Positions 8,563-16,285 of a DNA stretch of 64,000 bases are shown one piece after another; positions within the stretch are counted from its first letter, which is position 1, and every line of letters begins with the position of its first letter. The position numbers and the translations under genes were made by a program. The DNA comes from an uncultured Dorea sp. GTDB lineage: Bacteria > Bacillota > Clostridia > Lachnospirales > Lachnospiraceae. The stretch is from positions 59,299-123,298 of the forward strand of contig CAJUFA010000007.1 of NCBI GenBank assembly GCA_910585725.1. The letters are read 5' to 3'. Below the pieces are notes generated by a model that saw only the letters and a list, made by a program, of their open reading frames with translations, searched no databases and had not been told where the DNA came from.

Positions 8563-9447
8563 GTGAAAACAAAAAAAATTGATTATGGCAGATGGCTGCT
8601 GGTATTGCCGGCTTTGATCGTTGTCGGAACACTTCTGGTATATCCGATTTTTTCAAGCCTTTATTACAGTTTGACAACCAAACATCTGATAAAAGCGACC
8701 TATGACTTTATAGGATTTGACAATTATATCAAGGTATTGACGGATCCGGATTTCTTTAAAGCGTTTTTAACGTCTATATTGTGGACGGTCGCCTCTCTTC
8801 TCGGACAGATCATCGTGGGATTTACTGCCGCGCTGGCGTTGAACAGGGTAAATCATCTGAAGGGTGTCTACCGGATATTAATGATCATACCGTGGGCGTT
8901 CCCGTCTATCGTAATCGCATTGGCATGGAAGTGGATTCTTAATGGTGTGTCAGGATTTCTTCCGAATTTATTGTATGAGATGGGGTTCGCCTCGGAATTG
9001 CCGCAGTTTTTAAGCGACAGCAGTCTTGTGTTCGGAACGCTTATTTTTATCAATATATGGTTTGGGGCGCCGATGATCATGGTAAATGTGTTGTCTGCAT
9101 TGCAGACTATACCGCAGGATCAGTACGAAGCGGCGCAGATCGACGGGGCAAGTAAGTTACAGCAGTTCATGTATATTACCGTGCCGCATATCAAAGTGGT
9201 CGTTGGTCTTCTGGTTGTGTTAAGAACAATCTGGGTATTTAATAACTTCGATATTATCTACCTTATCACCGGAGGAGGACCGGCCAATGCAACGACGACG
9301 GTTCCGATCTATGCATATAATATGGGCTGGGGAACAAAACTTTTGGGCAGATCATCCGCAGTTACGGTGCTGTTGTTGGCGTTTCTTCTTATTGTATGTT
9401 TCATATATTTTAAGATCATTGGAAAATGGGAAAAGGAGGATAAGTAG
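8563..9447 (+). CDS. ABC sugar permease, MalF-type (first subunit)
   Basis: The 294-residue membrane protein has about six transmembrane segments and the binding-protein-dependent permease motif: the EAA loop reads YEAAQIDGASKLQQFMYI, with the terminal region FLLIVCFIYFKI. It belongs to the MalF/UgpA-like permeases of CUT1 importers. The start is a GTG preceded by AAGGTGGAAG. The second permease begins on the base after its stop codon. Together they form the channel of the probable sialic acid or 2,7-anhydro-sialic acid importer in the cytoplasmic membrane. Confidence 0.88.
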   Translation: MKTKKIDYGRWLLVLPALIVVGTLLVYPIFSSLYYSLTTKHLIKATYDFIGFDNYIKVLTDPDFFKAFLTSILWTVASLLGQIIVGFTAALALNRVNHLKGVYRILMIIPWAFPSIVIALAWKWILNGVSGFLPNLLYEMGFASELPQFLSDSSLVFGTLIFINIWFGAPMIMVNVLSALQTIPQDQYEAAQIDGASKLQQFMYITVPHIKVVVGLLVVLRTIWVFNNFDIIYLITGGGPANATTTVPIYAYNMGWGTKLLGRSSAVTVLLLAFLLIVCFIYFKIIGKWEKEDK

Positions 9448-10284
9448 ATGTCAGGTAAGCTAAAGGGAAAATTAGGAAATGTCGTGTGTCATCTGTATCT
9501 GATCATCTTGTCGGTCATTGCAGCGTTCCCGCTGCTCTGGGTACTGCTCTGTTCCGTAAAGTCCTCAGGAGATCTGACGTCTAATCCTACATCAATTTTA
9601 CCGAAGGAATTTACGTTGGGACATTTCAAGAATGTAATTGATACACTGGGATTTACCAGAAACATAGGGAACAGCTTAATCATAGCGTTCTTTACTACCT
9701 TGATTGCGATTGCGATCTCATCGCTGGCTGCTTATGGAATCGTAAGATTCTTCCCTAAGTTCGGGAATATTATGTCGCGTGCATTGGTCACCACATATAT
9801 GTTTCCGCCGATCCTGCTGGCAATACCGTATACGCTGGTCATGGCAAAGCTGGGGTTGACCAATACCCGCCTGGGTCTTGTTATTGTATACTTATCATTC
9901 AGCGTGCCATATGCGGTATGGATGCTGATAGGATTCTTTAAGACGGTTCCCATTGGAATCGAGGAAGCGGCGCGCGTCGACGGCGCGAACAAGATGGTTA
10001 CATTTGTGAGGATCGTGCTGCCGCTGGTAGCGCCCGGAATCGTAGCTACGGCTATCTATACGTTTATCAATGCGTGGAATGAATTCCTGTATTCGTTGAT
10101 CTTGATCAACAGTACGGAGCTGATGACGGTTTCCGTAGCGCTCAGGTCCTTGCAGGGAGCGGAGATACTTGATTGGGGAAGTATGATGGCCGCTTCAACA
10201 TTAGTTGTGATTCCATCGGTGGTATTCTTCATGTTTATCCAGAAATACATTGCCGGCGGTATGACAGAAGGTTCAGTGAAATAG
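9448..10284 (+). CDS. ABC sugar permease, MalG-type (second subunit)
   Basis: The 278-residue protein is a MalG/UgpE-like permease with about six membrane spans and the EAA loop IEEAARVDGANKMVTFVRIV, followed by LPLVAPGI, as expected for contact with the ATPase. It starts directly after the first permease stop (TAG-ATG), with GGAGGAT in the end of that gene as the ribosome site. It partners the preceding permease. No ATPase gene follows; the next gene is the oxidoreductase. Confidence 0.88.
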   Translation: MSGKLKGKLGNVVCHLYLIILSVIAAFPLLWVLLCSVKSSGDLTSNPTSILPKEFTLGHFKNVIDTLGFTRNIGNSLIIAFFTTLIAIAISSLAAYGIVRFFPKFGNIMSRALVTTYMFPPILLAIPYTLVMAKLGLTNTRLGLVIVYLSFSVPYAVWMLIGFFKTVPIGIEEAARVDGANKMVTFVRIVLPLVAPGIVATAIYTFINAWNEFLYSLILINSTELMTVSVALRSLQGAEILDWGSMMAASTLVVIPSVVFFMFIQKYIAGGMTEGSVK

Positions 10285-10351
10285 AAATAGAAAAGGTTCA
10301 GTAAAACAAAGATTTTGTAATAGATTTTATAATATTAGAGGAGATATCAAA

Positions 10352-11455
10352 ATGAAAAATATAGGTTACGCGGTAGTTGGTACAGGTTACTTTGGGGCGG
10401 AGCTTGGACGGATCATGAAGGAACAGGAAGGCGCTGCTATTACGGCGGTGTATGATCCTGAGAATGCGGAGGTGATCGCAGAAGAGCTGGGATGTGATGT
10501 TGAGACAGACCTGGATGCACTGTTTAGCCGTGAAGATGTAGACGCAGTGATCGTTGCTTCGCCGAATTACTTACATAAAGAGCCGGTTATTAAGGCTGCG
10601 GAGCATGGCGTTCATGTATTTTGTGAGAAACCCATCGCATTGTCCTATGCAGACTGCGACGCGATGGTAAAAGCATGCGAGAAGCATGGAGTGACATTTA
10701 TGGCGGGACATGTGATGAACTTTTTCCGCGGCGTCAGACATGCGAAGAAGTTGATCAACGAGGGTGTGATCGGCGACGTTCTTTACTGTCACTCCGCGAG
10801 AAACGGGTGGGAAGAACCGCAGGAATCCATCAGTTGGAAGAAGATCCGCGCGAAATCAGGCGGACATCTGTATCATCATATCCATGAGCTGGATTGTATC
10901 CAGTTTATTATGGGAGAGCCGGATTCTGTGATCATGACGGGGGGAAATGTGGCGCACAGAGGCGAGCAGTTCGGCGACGAGGACGATATGCTCTTCATTA
11001 ATCTGGAATTCCCGAATCGGAAATTCGCCGTTCTGGAATATGGTTCCGCGTTCCACTGGCCGGAGCATTATGTATTGATCCAGGGAACTAAGGGCGCGAT
11101 ACGTCTCGACATGGCCAATGTGGGAATGACTGTGAAGACGGAAGCAGGAGAAGAGCATTATCTGGTTCATGAGACGAAGGAAGAGGATGACGACCGTACA
11201 AGGATCTATCACGGCACGGAGATGGACGGTGCGATCATGTACGGCAAGCCGGGCAAGAAGCCTCCGATGTGGCTTCACAGTATCATGAAGAATGAGATGA
11301 AATATTTCAACGAGATCATGCACGGCGCGGCAGTCGATGAAGAGTTCAGGCCATTATTGAACGGTTCAGCGGCACGGGCGGCGATTGCGACGGCAGACGC
11401 GCTTACCCTGTCTGTCAAAGAAAACAGGAAGGTAAAGGTTTCTGAGATTAAATAA
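10352..11455 (+). CDS. Gfo/Idh/MocA oxidoreductase, probable 2,7-anhydro-Neu5Ac converting enzyme (NanOx-like)
   Basis: This 367-residue NAD-dependent enzyme has an N-terminal Rossmann motif VVGTGYFG (residues 8-15), the family motif CEKP with Lys93, and a His-rich GGHLYHHIHELD stretch (His172, His175, His176, His178). In R. gnavus and in E. coli YjhC, enzymes of this family convert 2,7-anhydro-Neu5Ac to Neu5Ac by NAD-assisted oxidation and reduction without net redox change. The position here, between the importer and nanA, is the same. AGAGGAGAT precedes the ATG. The nanA start follows 19 bp after the stop, the interval that holds a sialidase gene in R. gnavus. The family is certain; the reaction is inferred from motifs and context. 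Confidence 0.8.
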   Translation: MKNIGYAVVGTGYFGAELGRIMKEQEGAAITAVYDPENAEVIAEELGCDVETDLDALFSREDVDAVIVASPNYLHKEPVIKAAEHGVHVFCEKPIALSYADCDAMVKACEKHGVTFMAGHVMNFFRGVRHAKKLINEGVIGDVLYCHSARNGWEEPQESISWKKIRAKSGGHLYHHIHELDCIQFIMGEPDSVIMTGGNVAHRGEQFGDEDDMLFINLEFPNRKFAVLEYGSAFHWPEHYVLIQGTKGAIRLDMANVGMTVKTEAGEEHYLVHETKEEDDDRTRIYHGTEMDGAIMYGKPGKKPPMWLHSIMKNEMKYFNEIMHGAAVDEEFRPLLNGSAARAAIATADALTLSVKENRKVKVSEIK

Positions 11456-11474
11456 CAGGAGTGAAGATAAGAAA

Positions 11475-12386
11475 ATGAGAGATTTGGAAAAATATAGAGG
11501 GATTATACCTGCGTTTTATGCCTGCTACGAGGACGACGGCAGCGTAAGTCCCGAAAGAACCAGGGAATTTACCCGGTATCTGATCGACAAAGGTGTAAAA
11601 GGTCTGTATGTATGCGGTTCCTCAGGAGAATGCATATACCAGAGTAAAGAAGAGAGAAAACTGATACTGGAAAGCGTCATGCAGGAAGCAAAAGGCAAGA
11701 TTACGATCATCGCCCATGTAGGGTGTAATAATACCGCGGACAGCATGGAGTTGGCGGCGCATGCGGAGAGTGTGGGTGCAGACGCGGTCGCCTCCATTCC
11801 GCCGATCTATTTCCATCTGCCGGATTATGCGATCGCGGAGTATTGGAATGATATTAGTTCTGCGGCTCCGAATACGGATTTTATCATCTATAATATTCCG
11901 CAGCTGGCGGGAGTGGCGCTGAGTATGCCTCTTTATCATGAGATGCTTGGGAATCCAAGGGTGATCGGCGTGAAGAATTCTTCCATGCCGGTTCAGGATA
12001 TTCAGATGTTCAAGGACGTCAGAGGCGATGACTGCGTCGTATTTAACGGTCCGGACGAGCAGCTTGTAAGCGGCCTTGCAATCGGAGCGGACGGCGGTAT
12101 CGGCGGAACTTACGCCGCTATGCCGGAACTCTATCTGAGGATCAAGGAGCTTGTGGACGCCGGTGAGATAAATAAGGCGAGAGAGATTCAGAATGACGCG
12201 AACAGGATTATCTATGAAATGTGTAAATGTCATGGGAATTTGTATGCGGTGATGAAAGAAATATTAAAAGAGCAGGGACTGAATCTCGGCGGAGTCCGAA
12301 AGCCTTTGGCTTCGGTAAATGATCAGGATTTACCCCGGATCGAAAAATGTAAGAAGATGATCAGAGAAGCCGTTGGGAGATTATAG
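11475..12386 (+). CDS. nanA: N-acetylneuraminate lyase
   Basis: The 303-residue protein belongs to the DHDPS/NAL aldolase family. It splits N-acetylneuraminate into pyruvate and N-acetylmannosamine through a Schiff base. The catalytic Lys is at residue 167 in GVKNSS and the catalytic Tyr at residue 139 in YNIPQLAGV, near the E. coli NanA positions 165 and 137. The substrate loop CGSSGECIYQSKEER differs from dihydrodipicolinate synthase and agrees with sialic acid lyases. It is the last gene of the rightward operon, with a terminator 31 bp downstream; its product feeds NanK and NanE of the leftward operon. Confidence 0.9.
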   Translation: MRDLEKYRGIIPAFYACYEDDGSVSPERTREFTRYLIDKGVKGLYVCGSSGECIYQSKEERKLILESVMQEAKGKITIIAHVGCNNTADSMELAAHAESVGADAVASIPPIYFHLPDYAIAEYWNDISSAAPNTDFIIYNIPQLAGVALSMPLYHEMLGNPRVIGVKNSSMPVQDIQMFKDVRGDDCVVFNGPDEQLVSGLAIGADGGIGGTYAAMPELYLRIKELVDAGEINKAREIQNDANRIIYEMCKCHGNLYAVMKEILKEQGLNLGGVRKPLASVNDQDLPRIEKCKKMIREAVGRL

Positions 12387-12416
12387 AAAGGCAGAAAAAG
12401 ATCTAAGCATGTATAT

Positions 12417-12452
12417 AAAAGCCTCGATGCAGAACGCTGCATAGGGGCTTTT
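12417..12452 (+). terminator. Intrinsic terminator after nanA
   Basis: A stem of AAAAGCCTCGATGCAG (12417-12432) and its near-complement (12437-12452) around an AACG loop, ending in TTTT. The rest of the gap up to 12614 shows no gene; TTGATA (12504) with TAATAA (12527) is a possible but weak promoter. Confidence 0.8.
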
Positions 12453-12614
12453 ACATATGTTCTGAGTTAAAATCTGAAAATCTACAGGCGTAAGCTTGTG
12501 TCGTTGATAAATTTGAAGTACAATTGTAATAACATAACAGAAGGAAAGCAGTTTTGGGCATTGTTGTCTTACTTCTAACTATAAAGTATAAAAAAAGTAG
12601 GAGTGGAGTGCGGC

Positions 12615-13505
12615 ATGATTGGAAACCGGGATATTTATCTGGACAGGACGAAAGTTAACACATTTTCTTTACAATTGAATCATTGCGGCGTTCAGGAATG
12701 TACGCCGGGATATTCTTATAGTTTCGATGCGAATTCTTATCATTTGATTCATTTTGTGCTGGGCGGCAGCGGTTTTCTTGAGATAAATCACAGACTGATC
12801 AATATACATGCCGGCCAGGCGTTTTATATTCCCCCCGGGACTCCGGCAAGATATTGTGCGTCATTGGAAACGCCATGGACATACGGGTGGGTTGGATTCT
12901 ACTCGAATACTTCAAATCCCTTTATCGCACTTTTATTTGAGAATCAAAACGTGATCACGTTTAAGATGCCTGTGGAAGAGGTGGAAAAGAATCTTTTGTC
13001 TGTTATCGCCGTAACGGATAAAAGAGTATCTGAATACTCCCAATATAATGAGTCGGATTTTGACGGGGAACAGTTTACTGCTATCTTGAAAGTTTCTGAT
13101 TCTCTAAAGGCCAATAGCAGAATGCTGGATTTTTTCTCTGATCTATTGAGTTTTCAAGTCCCGGATAGAAAGATGCGCATGGAGAAGGATTCATTGGCAT
13201 TAAGAGCGAAAGCGTTCATGGATTCCCACTATCATGAACCCCTCAAGATGTATGATATCGCGGCTTCATTGAATATCCATCCTAACTATCTGTGCGCCGT
13301 CTTTAAAAAGGCATACGGACAGACGCCCGGTGATTATCTATGCTCTATCCGTATGGCCCAGGCGGCAATGATCCTGAAATTAACGGATTATACTGTATCC
13401 ATGGTAGCGGAATCATTAGGGTATGCCAATCCGTTTCGGTTTTCAGCCGCATTCAAATCTTTTTATGGATTATCTCCCTCTGCCTATCGGAAAGAGTGTC
13501 AATAA
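12615..13505 (+). CDS. AraC-family transcriptional regulator, second copy
   Basis: About 296 residues. An N-terminal cupin domain (GQAFYIPPGTPARYCASLETP) is followed by a C-terminal AraC HTH (about residues 195-295) with IAASLNIHPNYLCAVFKKAY and ending in YGLSPSAYRKE. The ATG at 12615, with GGAG 6 nt upstream, is preferred over a GTG 12 bp earlier. It lies after the nanA terminator and probably has its own promoter. Its 3' end overlaps the 3' end of a convergent ABC permease by 7 bp. It could respond to a sugar and act on distant genes or on the exporter; there is no direct evidence for a target. Confidence 0.82.
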   Translation: MIGNRDIYLDRTKVNTFSLQLNHCGVQECTPGYSYSFDANSYHLIHFVLGGSGFLEINHRLINIHAGQAFYIPPGTPARYCASLETPWTYGWVGFYSNTSNPFIALLFENQNVITFKMPVEEVEKNLLSVIAVTDKRVSEYSQYNESDFDGEQFTAILKVSDSLKANSRMLDFFSDLLSFQVPDRKMRMEKDSLALRAKAFMDSHYHEPLKMYDIAASLNIHPNYLCAVFKKAYGQTPGDYLCSIRMAQAAMILKLTDYTVSMVAESLGYANPFRFSAAFKSFYGLSPSAYRKECQ

Positions 13506-14299
13506 TTACTGCTCTCGTAATTCTTTAAACCGGATTTTAATATCAGGCAGGATACTGTCAGCATCGTGATACAGAAAAAAGGGATGCCGAGGGCGCCGGT
13601 TTTCGTCCCGTCTTTGCCCAGAATATAGCCGATGGGGTAATAACTGATAAAGGCGTAGGGAATCAGATATCCAAAGATACCCTGAAAAACAGCCGGATAG
13701 ATTGTGAGAGGATATTTGGCCATCTCTCCTAATGAGATAACAAAATAATTAAGGCTGTTTTTCCTGCCCTCCATCCAGAATGAGACGCAGCTTGCAATCC
13801 ATATCATACACACTCTTATCAGGCATGCTCCTGCTAAAAACAGAAGGAACAAAAGTATCTTCGGCAGATTCCATTCGACTTTGCACTTGCCGAATCCCAT
13901 GATTAATACTGCTGCGGCGATCACCATTTTATTCAATCCGTCAAAATCTATCTTTGCTGTCAGAAGCTGCAGTCCGACGGGTACAGGCCGGATTAAAAAC
14001 CGGTCCAGATCAGCCATATGAATCATATTCGTGATTTTCCATGCGCCCTGAAAGAAGAGGTTTATAAAGCCTTCGGAGAACAGCAAAAAACCGTAAAGAA
14101 GAAGGATCTCCCACATGGTCCATCCTCCTACCTGCGGGATATTGCTGTAAATAATGCAGATCAGCCCCAGATTGCACCCCTGGGAAAACAGCGTAAAGAA
14201 AATCATCATTAAAAAATCTGTTCGATATTGTGCTAAAGATCTGATATTCTGTATCTGGAATAAAATATATAATTTTATGTAATTTCTATAATTCTTCAT
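13499..14299 (-). CDS. ABC-2 type exporter permease (DUF990-like), second subunit
   Basis: About 266 residues with six hydrophobic segments and few charged residues outside loops, typical of ABC-2/DUF990 permeases. The ATG at 14299 follows AAAAGGTATC at a proper distance and gives the usual MKNYRNYIKLY-type start; an ATG 39 bp upstream is also possible. It is the last gene of a three-gene leftward operon (ATPase, permease, permease) and begins close behind the previous permease. Such systems export drugs, peptides or lipids, or confer resistance; the substrate cannot be read from sequence. Confidence 0.8.
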   Translation of the reverse strand: MKNYRNYIKLYILFQIQNIRSLAQYRTDFLMMIFFTLFSQGCNLGLICIIYSNIPQVGGWTMWEILLLYGFLLFSEGFINLFFQGAWKITNMIHMADLDRFLIRPVPVGLQLLTAKIDFDGLNKMVIAAAVLIMGFGKCKVEWNLPKILLFLLFLAGACLIRVCMIWIASCVSFWMEGRKNSLNYFVISLGEMAKYPLTIYPAVFQGIFGYLIPYAFISYYPIGYILGKDGTKTGALGIPFFCITMLTVSCLILKSGLKNYESSNY

Positions 14300-14342
14300 T
14301 TTATGATACCTTTTTAAATTTAATTTGTTATTCGTCATACGT

Positions 14343-15143
14343 CTATCCGCCGTACATGGATATTACTCCGAACGCTTTTTTTCCTAACAAGGTCCCGAGA
14401 AAACCAAGAAAGAGTATCCAGATAACCTGCATAAGAATATTCGTCAAACTGTCGTGTATTGAGTAGGTTCCGACGAATATACAGCAGGGTGTATAGATAA
14501 TCCCGCGGAACGGCAGATAGTCTACGATTCTTCTTAGCGTATCGGGGAACATGGCCAGGGGAATTAACGCGCCGGAGAAAAAATTCGTAAGTATTTCTCT
14601 TGCCTTTGTCACACCATAGGAATTATCTGTGTAAAAGCACATGAGAGAAAATATATATTGAATACAGAATTTAATCCCCATTCCCAGTAGCAGGGCAATC
14701 GTAAACAGCAGTATACGGATCCCGTTCAGATATTTGACGCCGTTTACCGTCAGATAGATGCTTCCCACCAGCAGAAAAGTTACTGCAAATTCCATTCCCG
14801 CAGTCCCCAGCATCCGAAAGAACAACATTCCTCTGTAGGACAGGGGTTTTAACAAGTCTAATATAATATCGCCTTTTACAATCCGTTCCGCAATACTCAT
14901 CTCGAATCCCATGGAAAAGACGCTGTTGCAAAGAAAAGCGACGAATACATACTGTCTCATGATTTCCCAGGTATATCCGTTCACAACATCCTGATATGCG
15001 AAGATACTTTTCCAGACATAGTATAATACGATCGCCTGGATAAAATTAGCCAGCATACCGGTAATAAATGTACTTCGGTAAGCACATCCCTCTAAAAAAC
15101 CACATCTTATATAAGCCAAATATTTTTTTGTGTTTTTTATCAT
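14343..15143 (-). CDS. ABC-2 type exporter permease, first subunit
   Basis: About 266 residues with roughly six transmembrane spans, for example AVTFLLVGSIYLTVNGVKYL. The ATG at 15143 (MIKNTKKYLAYIR) has GGAAGGGAATG at the right distance. A longer frame beginning with TTG at 15236 overlaps the ATPase gene by 26 bp but has no ribosome site, so it is rejected. It pairs with the following permease to form a heterodimeric membrane channel driven by the upstream ATPase. Confidence 0.8.
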   Translation of the reverse strand: MIKNTKKYLAYIRCGFLEGCAYRSTFITGMLANFIQAIVLYYVWKSIFAYQDVVNGYTWEIMRQYVFVAFLCNSVFSMGFEMSIAERIVKGDIILDLLKPLSYRGMLFFRMLGTAGMEFAVTFLLVGSIYLTVNGVKYLNGIRILLFTIALLLGMGIKFCIQYIFSLMCFYTDNSYGVTKAREILTNFFSGALIPLAMFPDTLRRIVDYLPFRGIIYTPCCIFVGTYSIHDSLTNILMQVIWILFLGFLGTLLGKKAFGVISMYGG

Positions 15144-15210
15144 ATTTTCATCATTCCCTTCCATACAAAAGCGATACACGAAAGACACCTTAGTAATAGC
15201 TCCTTCGGTA

Positions 15211-16005
15211 CTAATTTCCACCTTCAAATAGCTCAATTATGATCTGTTCCAGGGTAGTTCCTTCATCGTATCTGCCAAATAGTTGTTCAATAGAATCATC
15301 GAACAGGATCTTTCCTTTTTCTAATATGATCATCCGCCTGCAGAGAGATTCCAGATCTTTCATATCATGGCTGGTCAGCAGGATGGTGGTCTTCTTTTCC
15401 CTGTTTATTTCTCTTAGAAATTCATATATTTTCTGCTTTGCAGTTACATCGACTCCGATGGTAGGTTCGTCTAAGAATAATATAGGCGGTTCATGAAGCA
15501 AAGACGCGGCAAGATCGGCTTTTACGCGTTGTCCCAGAGATAATTTTCTTGCAGGCTGCATAAGGAAATCATGCAATCCCAAGATACTGCTGAATTTTTC
15601 CATATTCCGGGCATACTGACGGTCGGATAATGAATAAATATGTTTCAATAAGTTAAAACTTTCTATCACCGGTATGTCCCACCATAGCTGCGTCTTCTGG
15701 CCGAATACTACGCCTATCTTCCCTGCATTGTCGATCCGGTTGGAGAATGGATCCTGACCCATGATCCGGATCACTCCTTTACTGGGGCGCATAATTCCGG
15801 TAAGCATCTTGATCGTCGTTGATTTGCCGGCGCCGTTCGCCCCCAGGAACGCCACGCATTCTCCTTCGCTTATATGGAAAGAGATTCCCTTTACTGCTTC
15901 TAAAGTCTCGAATCTGGGCATGATCAAGTGTTTGAGCTGCCCCGATATCCCGTCGCTCTTTTTGGCGATCTTATATTCTTTTTTTAAGTTTTGAACTTCT
16001 ATCAT
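15211..16005 (-). CDS. ABC-2 exporter ATP-binding protein
   Basis: About 264 residues with a Walker A GANGAGKST, a Q-loop in GVVFGQKTQLWW, the signature LSLGQRVKADLA (Gln replaced by the LSLGQR form common in ABC-2 ATPases), Walker B ILFLDEPTIGVD and the switch His in LLTSHD. The ATG at 16005 has AGGGA 10 nt upstream; an ATG 18 bp earlier lacks one. It powers the two permeases downstream in a small leftward operon. DUF990-type exporters of this form occur widely in Clostridia with unknown substrates. Confidence 0.88.
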   Translation of the reverse strand: MIEVQNLKKEYKIAKKSDGISGQLKHLIMPRFETLEAVKGISFHISEGECVAFLGANGAGKSTTIKMLTGIMRPSKGVIRIMGQDPFSNRIDNAGKIGVVFGQKTQLWWDIPVIESFNLLKHIYSLSDRQYARNMEKFSSILGLHDFLMQPARKLSLGQRVKADLAASLLHEPPILFLDEPTIGVDVTAKQKIYEFLREINREKKTTILLTSHDMKDLESLCRRMIILEKGKILFDDSIEQLFGRYDEGTTLEQIIIELFEGGN

Positions 16006-16171
16006 TTCGTTGATATCCCTCATTTCTCGATGTAGTCTTGTGTATTTTTACCATGCATATCCGAAGAAATATCCTGCGCAGCCAATATAGAATTAGGAAC
16101 GTCCCCTTAAGATTAAAATAAGAGTAACACAGTAAAATATCATAAAACATATCATTTTCAAAGGTTTTTCT

Positions 16172-16200
16172 CTTAAATATTAAGTATAAGTAAATATAAT
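16172..16200 (+). promoter_or_regulatory. Possible promoter for the M16C peptidase gene
   Basis: CTTAAA (16172-16177), 17 bp, TATAAT (16195-16200) in an AT-rich divergent gap (16006-16285). The gap holds no other gene-like signal. Confidence 0.45.
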
Positions 16201-16285
16201 AGGAGATTTCTCTTGTAGAGTGAAGGAAAATTGGATAGAATGTGTAATAGAGCATACTGCGATGGAAGGAGAATCAAGATAACAG

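Noticed and set aside
12564..12592. Promoter TTGTCT-17-TATAAA before the second AraC gene
   Set aside because: It would start transcription at the ribosome site itself, leaving no usable leader.
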